Notes: generated from the letters alone by a model not told the origin. DNA of 7,785 nt from Bacteroidetes bacterium UBA7692 (GCA_002482725.1 DLGO01000105.1:7520-15304); one strand, 5' to 3'. Positions 1 through 7,606 are shown, counted from the stretch's first letter. Program-made: numbers and translations.

Positions 1-1073
1 AAGAAGGCGACGATATAAAAGTTGGCGGCCTTATTTGCCGTATCGACGAAACAGCTAAGGCCCCGGAGGCAGCAGCTGCGCCAAAAGCAGAAGAAAAGAA
101 AGTAGTAGAAGCAGCGGTAGCTACACCTAAAGCAGAACAAAAGGTAGCAGTAGAGAAACCAGCGGCGGCAACCAAGCCATCTGCAGCAGAAGGTCATCCT
201 TCTCCGGCAGCCAAGAAGATATTGGACGAAGGCGCTGTGAAAAACACAGATGTTAAAGGTACCGGTGTTGCAGGCCGCATTACTAAAGAAGACGCCATCA
301 ATGCAGTGCGCAATAAAGCTAATATGCCTGTGAAAGAAGCTTTCAGCAGGGGCGAGCGTGTAGAGAAAATGAACCGTGTGCGCAAAACTATCAGCGAGCG
401 TCTGGTATTTGCCAAGAACACCACGGCCATGCTGACTACCTTTAACGAGATAGATATGACAGCCATCAACAAGATACGCGAGAAATATGCGGATGGCTTC
501 AAAAAGAAGAACGAGGTGAACCTGGGTATGATGAGCTTCTTTACAAAGGCTGTTTGCCTTTCATTGGAGAAGTTCCCTGCGGTGAATGCTTATATAGAGG
601 AAGGCCAGTTTGTGTACCACGATTTCTGCGATATATCTATCGCAGTATCTACACCAAAAGGGCTTGTAGTACCGGTTATCCGCAATGCAGAATCTCTGTC
701 ATTGGCAGGTATCGAAAAGAAGGTAAAGGAACTGGCTATCAAAGGCCGTGATGGCTTGCTTACTATGGACGAAATGACCGGTGGTACTTTTACTATCTCC
801 AACGGAGGTGTGTTTGGCTCTTTGATGAGCACGCCTATCATCAACCCTCCACAGTCTGCCATACTTGGTATGCACAAGGTGCAGGACCGTCCGGTAGTAG
901 TAGATGGGCAGATTGCTATCCGCCCTATGATGTATGTAGCACTTAGCTACGACCACAGGATCATCGATGGCAAAGAGTCTGTGAGCTTCCTTGTATCCGT
1001 TAAAGACTACCTGGAAAACCCGCACAAGATGCTGTTGGGTGCCGATCCGGTAGAAATGCTTTTAGAGATATAG
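1..1073 (+). CDS. sucB: Dihydrolipoyllysine succinyltransferase, E2 of 2-oxoglutarate dehydrogenase (5' end cut off by the window)
   Basis: E2 core of the 2-oxoglutarate dehydrogenase complex; it transfers the succinyl group from lipoamide to CoA in the TCA cycle, in the cytoplasm. The first complete codon is at base 3 and 356 residues are visible. Residues 1-17 are the tail of a lipoyl domain; the lipoyl-lysine lies before the window. An Ala/Pro/Lys/Glu-rich flexible linker follows to about residue 65, then a peripheral subunit (E3)-binding domain at about 66-101, then the catalytic domain from about 120 to the end. The active-site motif DHRIIDG gives His318 and Asp322 of the visible part. 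The stretches AKNTTAMLTTFNE and GGVFGSLMSTPIINPPQSA match E. coli SucB as I remember it, which favours succinyl over pyruvate-type E2. Any internal TTG start near 222 would be false, because the frame is open and domain-rich upstream. About 50-60 N-terminal residues are missing. sucA would be expected upstream but is not visible. Confidence 0.95.
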   Translation, partial: EGDDIKVGGLICRIDETAKAPEAAAAPKAEEKKVVEAAVATPKAEQKVAVEKPAAATKPSAAEGHPSPAAKKILDEGAVKNTDVKGTGVAGRITKEDAINAVRNKANMPVKEAFSRGERVEKMNRVRKTISERLVFAKNTTAMLTTFNEIDMTAINKIREKYADGFKKKNEVNLGMMSFFTKAVCLSLEKFPAVNAYIEEGQFVYHDFCDISIAVSTPKGLVVPVIRNAESLSLAGIEKKVKELAIKGRDGLLTMDEMTGGTFTISNGGVFGSLMSTPIINPPQSAILGMHKVQDRPVVVDGQIAIRPMMYVALSYDHRIIDGKESVSFLVSVKDYLENPHKMLLGADPVEMLLEI

Positions 1074-1095
1074 TTACTTGTAACTGATAGATAGG

Positions 1096-1129
1096 GAAGG
1101 GGCTGATAGTTAACTATCAGCCCCTTTTT
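1096..1129 (+). terminator. Intrinsic terminator after sucB
   Basis: Bases 1097-1109 and 1114-1126 form a perfect 13-bp stem with a TTAA loop. The stem contains a GGGG/CCCC block and is followed by a T run at 1125-1129. It lies 23 bases after the sucB stop. The opposite strand has no comparable T run, so it should act on rightward transcription only. It separates sucB from the channel gene. Confidence 0.93.
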
Positions 1130-1195
1130 CGTTAAAAAAATGGATATGTTGGCATTATCGTAGGCTCAGTTCATTTAGCCTTTTAGTTTTGCCGC

Positions 1196-2059
1196 ATGTT
1201 AATATTGTCAGTATGGTTTTTGGACCTTTTGCCAAACAAGGTGGAGCGCTGGGTTGAGCCTTTAGTGGTTATTGGAGTAGCTTTCGTGGTGGGCAGGATA
1301 TTGAGCTTCCTTATCAAGCGCTATATCAAGAAGTCTTCTCAGGTACTTAAGGTTGACCCTACCAACTACTCCTTTATCCAGCATGCAGTTAGCTTGATAG
1401 TCTTTATCATAGCTACCTTTTTCGTATTCCGCACTATTCCGCAACTAAGGACTGTAGGCACCACCATATTTGCCGGTGCCGGTATACTTGCTGCTATCAT
1501 TGGTTTTGCTTCGCAGGAGGCGTTTTCCAATATCATCAGCGGCATATTCCTGGTTATCTATAAGCCATTTAGTGTGGGCGACTATATTAAGCTGGTTAGC
1601 AATGGCTATTCCGGGGTAGTGGAGGATATCAATCTGCGCCATACTGTTATCCGTAGTATAGAGAACCGCCGCATCGTTATCCCAAACTCGGTTATCAGCC
1701 GCGAGTCTATCCTCAACTCCAACATCAACGACCAGCGCATCCATAACCATATTGATGTCACTATCCAGTACCAGTCCGATGTTGAGCTTGCGCTTCGGAT
1801 CATGCAGGAGATCTGTGAAAAGCAGCCACAATTCATTGACCTTAGAAGCGATGACGAAAAGGCAGTAGGGAAACCGGCTGTGGCGGTGCAGATTGTAGAA
1901 CTTGGCGAGTCCGGTGTCAAATGCCGCGCTGCTGTATGGTCTGCCAACAACGAATCTGGTGGCGCCATGAAGGCCAGGATACTTCTGGAACTGAAGCTGA
2001 AATTCGACGAAAATAAGATACGCTTTGCTGAAACTCAGCAGAATCAGCGCCACGATTAA
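1196..2059 (+). CDS. Small-conductance mechanosensitive channel, MscS family
   Basis: Inner-membrane channel that opens under membrane tension and releases solutes during hypo-osmotic shock. At 287 residues it is about the size of E. coli MscS (286), so it has no large added N-terminal domain. Likely membrane segments are residues 20-40, 60-80 and a pore-lining TM3 from about 86 to 122, followed by the family signature PFSVGDYIKL (124-133) that begins the cytoplasmic beta domain. ENRRIVIPNS (156-165) is the other conserved MscS block; the remaining alpha/beta domain runs to about 275, ending in a FDENKIRF-like segment. ATG 1196 is chosen because an in-frame TAG at 1184-1186 blocks extension and no earlier start exists; a TTG at 1205 is possible. 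No Shine-Dalgarno sequence is visible. It is flanked by the sucB terminator upstream and a 168-bp gap downstream, so it is probably transcribed alone. Which MscS paralogue group it belongs to is not clear, so no symbol is given. Confidence 0.93.
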   Translation: MLILSVWFLDLLPNKVERWVEPLVVIGVAFVVGRILSFLIKRYIKKSSQVLKVDPTNYSFIQHAVSLIVFIIATFFVFRTIPQLRTVGTTIFAGAGILAAIIGFASQEAFSNIISGIFLVIYKPFSVGDYIKLVSNGYSGVVEDINLRHTVIRSIENRRIVIPNSVISRESILNSNINDQRIHNHIDVTIQYQSDVELALRIMQEICEKQPQFIDLRSDDEKAVGKPAVAVQIVELGESGVKCRAAVWSANNESGGAMKARILLELKLKFDENKIRFAETQQNQRHD

Positions 2060-2080
2060 GAAGCTCTGTTCTGCTTCATA

Positions 2081-2141
2081 ATATCAATTTGATATGCACT
2101 TTAACTAATATATGGGGTTCTATATCCACACATATATGTGT
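2081..2141. repeat. Two short palindromes in the mscS-lipoprotein gap
   Basis: Bases 2081-2095 are a 7+7 inverted repeat (ATATCAA / TTGATAT) around one base. Bases 2128-2141 are a perfect 14-bp palindrome, ACACATATATGTGT. Neither has a T tail, so neither looks like a terminator. They could be protein-binding sites upstream of the lipoprotein gene, but in AT-rich DNA such palindromes also arise by chance. No terminator for the channel gene was found in 2060-2227. Confidence 0.3.
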
Positions 2142-2171
2142 TATTATCACCATTAACATATTTTGAACTGT

Positions 2172-2202
2172 CGGTTCCGAAACAAAAAAATGTACGGGAC
2201 CG
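2172..2202 (+). promoter_or_regulatory. GC-rich hairpin just upstream of the lipoprotein gene
   Basis: CGGTTCCG (2172-2179) pairs with CGGGACCG (2195-2202) as an 8-bp stem with one G-U wobble, enclosing a 15-base A-rich loop (2180-2194). The surroundings are strongly AT-rich, so the GC-rich arms stand out. It ends 25 bases before the start codon and has no T tail, so if transcribed it would be a 5' leader structure. The pairing is seen directly; any role is inferred. The right arm can also pair locally as TACGG-GA-CCGTA (2193-2204). Confidence 0.35.
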
Positions 2203-2227
2203 TATGTACTGGAAAATATATTAATAA

Positions 2228-2773
2228 ATGAAAAGAAAATTTCCCGCATTTCTTGTAATTACCCTATTGCTAATAGTCTCCGCTTGTAAAAAGGATGACA
2301 TAAAGGAAACTACCCTCACCAAGGAATTCAACGGTCTGGCCTATGTAGTGCCTGATTCTATTGACAACCAGTATGCTGTAGCCGTGCCTGTTGCTAAGAA
2401 CGACTGGCTGAACATCTTTACCGAGCAGGGCATAGACTACGACTACAACGCCATCAGCAACATGGGCTTTGGCGACCTGTTCATCCGCAACGTAGATGCC
2501 AATCAAGATGTCAGGAACTTCGACAACTTTTCTTCTGCGGACCTGTTCCTGCGCTACGAGGATGGTACCGAAGAGCAAGCTGCTACCGTGGCTGCTATTG
2601 CCAAAGGAACTACCAGGCTTGAGTTCTCCAGTATGAACAAGAACCTAAAGGCCTTCCTGGATAAGCCTAAATTCTATGCAGTGATCAAAATGAACAAGTC
2701 TGCAAAGGACGGCAAGGCCGATAACCTGACAGCTGACCTGAAAGTCAACATCCTGGTAAAAGAAAGCAAGTAA
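2228..2773 (+). CDS. Lipoprotein of unknown function
   Basis: A 181-residue protein with a lipoprotein signal peptide: basic MKRK, a hydrophobic core at about residues 7-17, and lipobox V-S-A-C with the lipidated Cys at residue 20. The mature part would be 162 residues and starts CKKDD. Charged residues right after the Cys are known in Bacteroidota to act as a lipoprotein export signal for surface display, so outer-membrane attachment, possibly facing outward, is inferred. The rest is rich in Asp, Asn and Lys, with alternating hydrophobic stretches near 35-40, 53-58, 81-86 and 105-110 and again near the end (ADLKVNILVK), which suggests a beta-sandwich-like domain. There is no second membrane segment and no catalytic motif I can name; I do not recognise the family. 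ATG 2228 is fixed by the signal peptide; an AT-rich tract rather than a Shine-Dalgarno sequence precedes it. It ends in its own terminator and is probably monocistronic. Confidence 0.85.
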   Translation: MKRKFPAFLVITLLLIVSACKKDDIKETTLTKEFNGLAYVVPDSIDNQYAVAVPVAKNDWLNIFTEQGIDYDYNAISNMGFGDLFIRNVDANQDVRNFDNFSSADLFLRYEDGTEEQAATVAAIAKGTTRLEFSSMNKNLKAFLDKPKFYAVIKMNKSAKDGKADNLTADLKVNILVKESK

Positions 2774-2793
2774 ACCATATTCTATAACAAGGC

Positions 2794-2833
2794 GCAAGGC
2801 CATCAGGACTATCCTGGTGGCCTTTGCTTTTTT
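2794..2833 (+). terminator. Intrinsic terminator after the lipoprotein gene
   Basis: Bases 2796-2808 pair with 2812-2824 (13 bp, one G-U) around a CTA loop. A bulged T at 2825 allows two further pairs (2794-2795 with 2826-2827). A run of six T follows at 2828-2833. It lies 20 bases after the stop codon and acts on rightward transcription. Confidence 0.92.
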
Positions 2834-2958
2834 AGGCCTGTTTCATCAGGGTAAGAGTGGCTGTATAACTTATACCCTCTTATTGGTTTATACCCATGGT
2901 TTTAATTGTTATTAAATATTATTTATAAAGTGTTGATTATTAATAATTATAGACCGTT
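2834..2958. other. Gene-free spacer between convergent terminators
   Basis: This 125-bp AT-rich stretch separates the rightward terminator of the lipoprotein gene from the leftward terminator of rpoC. No supportable reading frame is present. It contains a direct repeat TTATACCC at 2870-2877 and 2888-2895, start points 18 bp apart, and a 6-bp inverted repeat AGGGTA / TACCCT (2848-2853 and 2873-2878). I can attach no function to these. Confidence 0.6.
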
Positions 2959-2992
2959 AAAAAAGCCTCTGACAAACTAATGTCAGAGGCTT
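2959..2992 (-). terminator. Intrinsic terminator of rpoC
   Basis: Bases 2963-2974 and 2981-2992 form a perfect 12-bp stem around a 6-base loop. On the minus strand the hairpin is followed by a T run (the A run at 2959-2964). It begins about 25 bases after the rpoC stop, so no further gene follows rpoC in this transcript. In the rightward direction the tail is only TTCTATATAT, so backup termination for rightward transcripts would be weak. Confidence 0.93.
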
Positions 2993-3017
2993 CTATATAT
3001 GTAAGACCTGTTAGGTA

Positions 3018-6000
3018 TTATCCTATCAGTTCAACACCGCTTTCAGATGTTTGGGCTTGTTTCTTTTCAACCTTCTCCATATCCTCTTTGCCGGCTATGA
3101 ATAATTTGCTGAATCGGCGCAAACCTGTACCTGCTGGTATTTTGTGTCCTACGATTACGTTCTCTTTCAATCCTGCAAGGAAGTCTTCACGACCTGCTAT
3201 AGATGAAGTGCTCAATACTTTCGTAGTCTCCTGGAACGATGCCGCAGATATCCATGATTTAGTGCTCAATGAAGCCCTTGTTATACCTTGTAGTTGAGGT
3301 GTAGCAGTAGCTGTGTAAGCATCACGGAATTCTACTTGTTTCTTGTCAGCACGTTTCAATGTAGAGTTCTCGTCGCGCAGTTTGCGTAGGGTAGTTATCT
3401 GTCCTGCTTTCATCGTAGATGAATCACCGGCATCGGTTACTACTTTTTTGTCAAACAACTCGTCGTTTACCTCAAGCAATTCAAACTTCTCAACGCTTTC
3501 GCCTTCAAGCAACCTTGTATCACCCGGGTCTACTATTATCATTTTGTTCATCATCTGGCGAACTATCACCTCAACGTGTTTATCGTTGATTTTGATACCC
3601 TGCAAACGGTAAACCTCTTGTATCTCATTCACCAGGTACTCCTGTACTGCAAACACACCTTTGATGTGCAATATGTCAGATGGAGTTATAGCGCCGTCAG
3701 ATATTGATGTACCTGCGCGAACAAAATCCTGTTCTTGTACAAGTATATGTTTAGAAAGTGGCACCAGGTATTTAGCTATCTCACCTTCGCGGCTCTCGAT
3801 GATCACCTCGCGGTTACCACGTTTGATACCACCAAAGCGTACCACACCGTCAACTTCCGCTACAGTAGCAGGGTTGCTTGGGTTACGTGCTTCGAAAAGC
3901 TCGGTAACACGTGGAAGACCCCCGGTTATATCCTTCACTTTACCCATTACACGTGGTATCTTAGCTATAATCTGACCTTGTTTCAACACGTCTCCGTTTT
4001 CGATAGATATGTGTGAACCAACCGGTAAGTTGTACGTTTTCCACTCTTTACCTACCTCTACTATGATGGCAGGTACTTTCGTTTTATCCTTGCTCTCGAT
4101 TACCACTTTCTCGCGGTAGCCGGTTTGCTCATCCATCTCTTCGCGGTAAGTGATGTTCTCGATAATGTTCTCGAAACGCACTTTACCTGCAACCTCAGAT
4201 ACGATAACGTTATTGTATGGATCCCATTTACAGATAACCTCACCTTTTTTGATGGTTTTACCATCTTTCACAAACAATATGGAACCATAAGGTATGTGTG
4301 AAGTGATAAGTGTTTTATCTGTACCTTCTTTCACGATACGCATCTCGCCCGTCCTACCGATTACAACAGTTTGTTTTTCACCGTTTTCATCTGCAGCTAC
4401 GATTGTACGTACACCGTCAAATTGGATAAGTCCTTCAAATTTTGCAGTCAACTGGTTCTCAGATGTACCCACACTCGCTATACCCCCTACGTGGAAGGTA
4501 CGAAGTGTCAACTGTGTACCTGGCTCACCGATAGACTGTGCTGCAATAATACCTACTGCATCACCTTCTTCCGCTGTGCGGTTAGTTGCCAGGTTCCTTC
4601 CGTAGCATTTCACACACACACCTTTGCGGGCTTCGCATGTTAGTACCGAGCGAATCTCAACCGAAGCTACACCCGAAGCATCTATTGCTTTAGCCTGTGG
4701 CTCATATATCATTTCTCCTGCAGCAGCCAGCAACTCGTCAGTTTCAGGGTGTGTTACATCATTCAATGCAGTACGTCCCAATATCCTGTCGTGTAGCGAT
4801 TCTACTACATCATCTCCATCTTTCAATGCTGTCATAGCTATACCACGCAGCGTACCGCAGTCATCAATATTGATAACTACATCTTGTGCTACGTCTACCA
4901 GCCTACGTGTAAGGTATCCCGCATCGGCCGTTTTCAAAGCCGTATCCGATAGACCTTTACGCGCACCGTGCGTAGAAATAAAGTACTCCAATACACTCAA
5001 ACCTTCTTTAAAGTTCGCAAGTATCGGGTTCTCGATTACCTCTGCTCCTGTGCTACCTGCTTTACGCGGTTTAGCCATCAATCCCCTCATACCGCTCAGC
5101 TGCTTGATCTGCTGCTTGCTACCACGCGCTCCCGAATCCAACATCATGAATACAGAGTTGAATCCCTGGCGGTCAGTAGAAATTTGCTTCATCAAAGTAG
5201 TGGTCAGCTTACTGTCGGTCATTGTCCAGATATCGATTACCTGGTTAAAACGCTCCTTGTCAGTAATGAATCCCATCTGGTAGCTCTCAGTGATCTCGTC
5301 TATGCGTTTGTTCGCATCAAGCATCATCTGGTCTTTTGCAGGTGGTACTACCACATCTTTCAGGTTAAAGCTCAAGCCACCCCTGAATGAGTAGAAGAAT
5401 CCAAGACGTTTGATTTCGTCAAGGAACCTTGCAGTTGTAGGTATATCTGTTTGCGCCAGGATGTCCCCGATTACGCTTTTCAATTCTTTTTTACCCAACA
5501 AGCGGTTGATGAAACCAACCTGAGGAGGCATCACCTGGTTCAATAATATTCTACCAACGGTAGTTTCTATTATTTTGGTTTTCAGCTCGCCACCTTCTTT
5601 TATAGTTACTTTAGATTTCACTACAGAGTGAAGTTCCACACGGCCTTCGTTGAAGGCAATGATAGCTTCTTCAGCACCGTAGAATGTCAACCCTTGTCCT
5701 TTTACTATTTCAGTATCTGTGCTGCGTTTCTCTTTGGTCATGTAATACAGACCAAGTACCATGTCCTGAGACGGAAGCGTTACCGGAGTACCGTTCTGTG
5801 GGTTCAGGATGTTGTGCGAAGCCAACATCAATAGCTGTGCTTCCAATACTGCTGCATTGCTTAGTGGTACGTGTACCGCCATTTGGTCACCGTCAAAGTC
5901 GGCGTTGAAAGCCGTACATACCAACGGGTGAAGCTGTATCGCCTTACCTTCTATCAATTTAGGCAGGAAAGCCTGAATTGACAAACGGTGAAGGGTAGGG

Positions 6001-7358
6001 GCCCTGTTCAATAGAACAGGGTGTCCTTTCAATACGTTCTCCAATATATCCCAGATCACCGGCTCTTTTTTGTCTACTAGTTTCTTAGCAGATTTCACCG
6101 TTTTCACTATACCTCTTTCTATCAGCTTGCGGATGATAAATGGTTTGAAAAGCTCGGCAGCCATATCTTTTGGCAATCCGCACTCATGTAGTTTCAACTC
6201 AGGTCCTACAACGATAACCGAACGGCCTGAATAGTCCACACGTTTACCCAATAGGTTCTGACGGAAACGTCCTTGCTTACCTTTCAATACGTCGCTCAAT
6301 GATTTAAGCTGACGGCCACCCTCTGCTTTTACAGCATTTGACTTACGTGAGTTATCGAACAAAGAGTCGATAGCCTCCTGAAGCATACGCTTCTCGTTAC
6401 GCAAGATTACTTCCGGTGCTTTTATTTCCAGCAAACGTTTCAAACGGTTGTTACGGATAATCACACGGCGGTACAGGTCATTCAAGTCAGATGAAGCGAA
6501 ACGTCCGCCATCCAATGGTACCAAAGGACGCAATTCCGGTGGTATTACCGGTAGGTAGTCGATAATCATCCATTCAGGACGGTTCTCTACGTGGTCGTTT
6601 GCATCGCGGAAAGCCTCCACTACGCTCAATCGTTTCAAAGCTTCGCTTTTGCGCTGGCGGCTGGTTTCGTTTGCAGCTGCATCGCGTAGCGAGTAGCTCA
6701 ACTCATCCAGTTTTATGCGTGAAAGCAATTCTTTCACTGCATCAGCACCCATTTTAGCTATAAATTTGTTAGGGTCTGTATCTTCCAGTTGGTAGTTACC
6801 TTTCAGCAATTCACCTTCTACTGCACTTATATATTCCTCTTCAGTCAATAGGTCCAGGTACACAAGCTTGCGCTCTTCTTCACCTTTCTCTGTTTGAAGC
6901 ATGATACCGTTAGCTGCCCTACCCGGCTGCACTACTACATAGCGCTCATAATAGATAATGCTCTCTAGTTTCTTAGAGCTCATTCCCAACAAGTAACCGA
7001 TTTTGTTTGGCAAAGATTTGAAGTACCAGATGTGAACCACAGGTACTGTCAATTTAATGTGCCCCATACGCTCCCTGCGTACTTTCTTCTCTGTAACCTC
7101 TACTCCGCAACGGTCACAAACGATTCCTTTATAACGGATACGCTTGTATTTTCCGCAATAACATTCATAATCTTTAGTAGGCCCGAAAACACGCTCACAG
7201 AAAAGACCCTCCATTTCTGGCTTGTAGGTTCTGTAGTTGATGGTTTCCGGCTTTTTGATTTCGCCATAGCTACGGTTCAATATTGAATCCGGGCTGGCAA
7301 GCATGATGGTTATTTTTGAGAAATTCGGGTTTAGACGACTATCTTTCTTAGCTGACAT
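3018..7358 (-). CDS. rpoC: DNA-directed RNA polymerase subunit beta'
   Basis: Complete 1446-residue beta' subunit, which carries the polymerase active-site Mg2+; E. coli beta' has 1407 residues. The N-terminal zinc ribbon has Cys66, Cys68, Cys81 and Cys84. The sigma-binding clamp helices lie around 285-350 (E311 in LLEIKAPEV). The catalytic motif NADFDGD is 485-491, with Asp487, Asp489 and Asp491. The second zinc site is Cys834, Cys908, Cys915 and Cys918, with the same spacing as E. coli 814/888/895/898. The bridge helix (RKGLSDTALKTADAGYLTRR) precedes it, and the trigger-loop motif LTLRTFH contains Arg953 and His956. An insertion of SI3 type separates the trigger loop from TGGLPRV at 1145. 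The C-terminal blocks ASFQETTKVL and GLKENVIVGHKIPAGTG are intact. No frameshift or missing key residue was seen. ATG 7358 is the only start after the in-frame stop at 7383-7385; the next Met (residue 19) lies inside conserved sequence. No Shine-Dalgarno sequence is present. Unusually, rpoB is not upstream. Confidence 0.99.
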   Translation of the reverse strand: MSAKKDSRLNPNFSKITIMLASPDSILNRSYGEIKKPETINYRTYKPEMEGLFCERVFGPTKDYECYCGKYKRIRYKGIVCDRCGVEVTEKKVRRERMGHIKLTVPVVHIWYFKSLPNKIGYLLGMSSKKLESIIYYERYVVVQPGRAANGIMLQTEKGEEERKLVYLDLLTEEEYISAVEGELLKGNYQLEDTDPNKFIAKMGADAVKELLSRIKLDELSYSLRDAAANETSRQRKSEALKRLSVVEAFRDANDHVENRPEWMIIDYLPVIPPELRPLVPLDGGRFASSDLNDLYRRVIIRNNRLKRLLEIKAPEVILRNEKRMLQEAIDSLFDNSRKSNAVKAEGGRQLKSLSDVLKGKQGRFRQNLLGKRVDYSGRSVIVVGPELKLHECGLPKDMAAELFKPFIIRKLIERGIVKTVKSAKKLVDKKEPVIWDILENVLKGHPVLLNRAPTLHRLSIQAFLPKLIEGKAIQLHPLVCTAFNADFDGDQMAVHVPLSNAAVLEAQLLMLASHNILNPQNGTPVTLPSQDMVLGLYYMTKEKRSTDTEIVKGQGLTFYGAEEAIIAFNEGRVELHSVVKSKVTIKEGGELKTKIIETTVGRILLNQVMPPQVGFINRLLGKKELKSVIGDILAQTDIPTTARFLDEIKRLGFFYSFRGGLSFNLKDVVVPPAKDQMMLDANKRIDEITESYQMGFITDKERFNQVIDIWTMTDSKLTTTLMKQISTDRQGFNSVFMMLDSGARGSKQQIKQLSGMRGLMAKPRKAGSTGAEVIENPILANFKEGLSVLEYFISTHGARKGLSDTALKTADAGYLTRRLVDVAQDVVINIDDCGTLRGIAMTALKDGDDVVESLHDRILGRTALNDVTHPETDELLAAAGEMIYEPQAKAIDASGVASVEIRSVLTCEARKGVCVKCYGRNLATNRTAEEGDAVGIIAAQSIGEPGTQLTLRTFHVGGIASVGTSENQLTAKFEGLIQFDGVRTIVAADENGEKQTVVIGRTGEMRIVKEGTDKTLITSHIPYGSILFVKDGKTIKKGEVICKWDPYNNVIVSEVAGKVRFENIIENITYREEMDEQTGYREKVVIESKDKTKVPAIIVEVGKEWKTYNLPVGSHISIENGDVLKQGQIIAKIPRVMGKVKDITGGLPRVTELFEARNPSNPATVAEVDGVVRFGGIKRGNREVIIESREGEIAKYLVPLSKHILVQEQDFVRAGTSISDGAITPSDILHIKGVFAVQEYLVNEIQEVYRLQGIKINDKHVEVIVRQMMNKMIIVDPGDTRLLEGESVEKFELLEVNDELFDKKVVTDAGDSSTMKAGQITTLRKLRDENSTLKRADKKQVEFRDAYTATATPQLQGITRASLSTKSWISAASFQETTKVLSTSSIAGREDFLAGLKENVIVGHKIPAGTGLRRFSKLFIAGKEDMEKVEKKQAQTSESGVELIG

Positions 7359-7410
7359 GTATGCTGAGTTAAATGTTGACGTTTAATAAAATGCTCCATA
7401 ACCATTGTCT

Positions 7411-7465
7411 ACCAACGGATTTGGTCCAATCAGGGGTTTGGTATGAACCCACTAACCCAAATTGG
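7411..7465 (-). promoter_or_regulatory. Hairpins in the predicted rpoC 5' leader
   Basis: Two adjacent foldable segments lie between the candidate rpoC promoter and its start codon. ACCAA (7411-7415) pairs with TTGGT (7421-7425) around five bases. CCAAT (7426-7430) pairs with ATTGG (7461-7465), enclosing GGGTT (7434-7438), which can pair with either of two AACCC copies (7446-7450 or 7454-7458). The alternative pairing could allow two conformations. There is no terminator-like T run, and no known leader family is recognised. A regulatory role is inference only. Confidence 0.3.
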
Positions 7466-7496
7466 AGGGGCGAAGATAGGCAAAACAACCTGTAAA

Positions 7497-7526
7497 TAAA
7501 AATATTAATGCACTAATTGTAGCAAA
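7497..7526 (-). promoter_or_regulatory. Candidate rpoC promoter of Bacteroidota type
   Basis: On the minus strand TTTG (7526-7523, within a longer T run) is followed, after 18 bases, by TATTTTTA (7504-7497). That is one mismatch from the Bacteroidota -7 consensus TAnnTTTG, with a TTTG -33 element at a plausible spacing. Transcription would begin near 7490, giving a leader of about 130 bases. The tract is AT-rich, so a chance match is possible. Confidence 0.4.
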
Positions 7527-7606
7527 AAGTAAACGGTTTGAGGTTCTCATCTCTTATGGCGCATTTTCATGTTATGTTGGGTTAAACTTATTGAATATCA
7601 TTGAGC

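Noticed and set aside
222..1073. sucB starting at the internal TTG at 222
   Set aside because: The frame is open back to base 3 and encodes the lipoyl-domain tail, the linker and the first part of the E3-binding domain, so the true start lies before the window.
1184..1191. TAGTTTTG, an exact match to the Bacteroidota -7 element TAnnTTTG
   Set aside because: It lies only 4 bases before the ATG at 1196, so transcription would start at or inside the gene (a leaderless transcript), and no TTG -33 element is found at the right spacing. Interesting but unsupported.
1445..2053. Open frame of 202 codons on the - strand
   Set aside because: It is antisense to the MscS channel gene, which has clear family motifs; the antisense frame has none.
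2060..2077. GAAGC / GCTTC inverted repeat just after the channel gene stop
   Set aside because: The stem is only 5 bp with an 8-base loop and no T run follows, so it does not qualify as a terminator.
4610..4621. CA-dinucleotide run that could be taken for a microsatellite
   Set aside because: It is short and encodes the Val-Cys-Val of the second RpoC zinc site, so coding constraint explains it.
4624..5283. Open frame of 219 codons on the + strand
   Set aside because: It lies wholly antisense to conserved rpoC sequence, is low in recognisable structure, and reads as a codon-bias shadow; other + strand frames across 3000-7300 are rejected for the same reason.
7391..7495. Open frame of 34 codons on the + strand in the rpoC-phosphatase gap
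   Set aside because: It is short, has no ribosome-binding or promoter signal, overlaps the predicted rpoC leader on the other strand, and its sequence suggests nothing.
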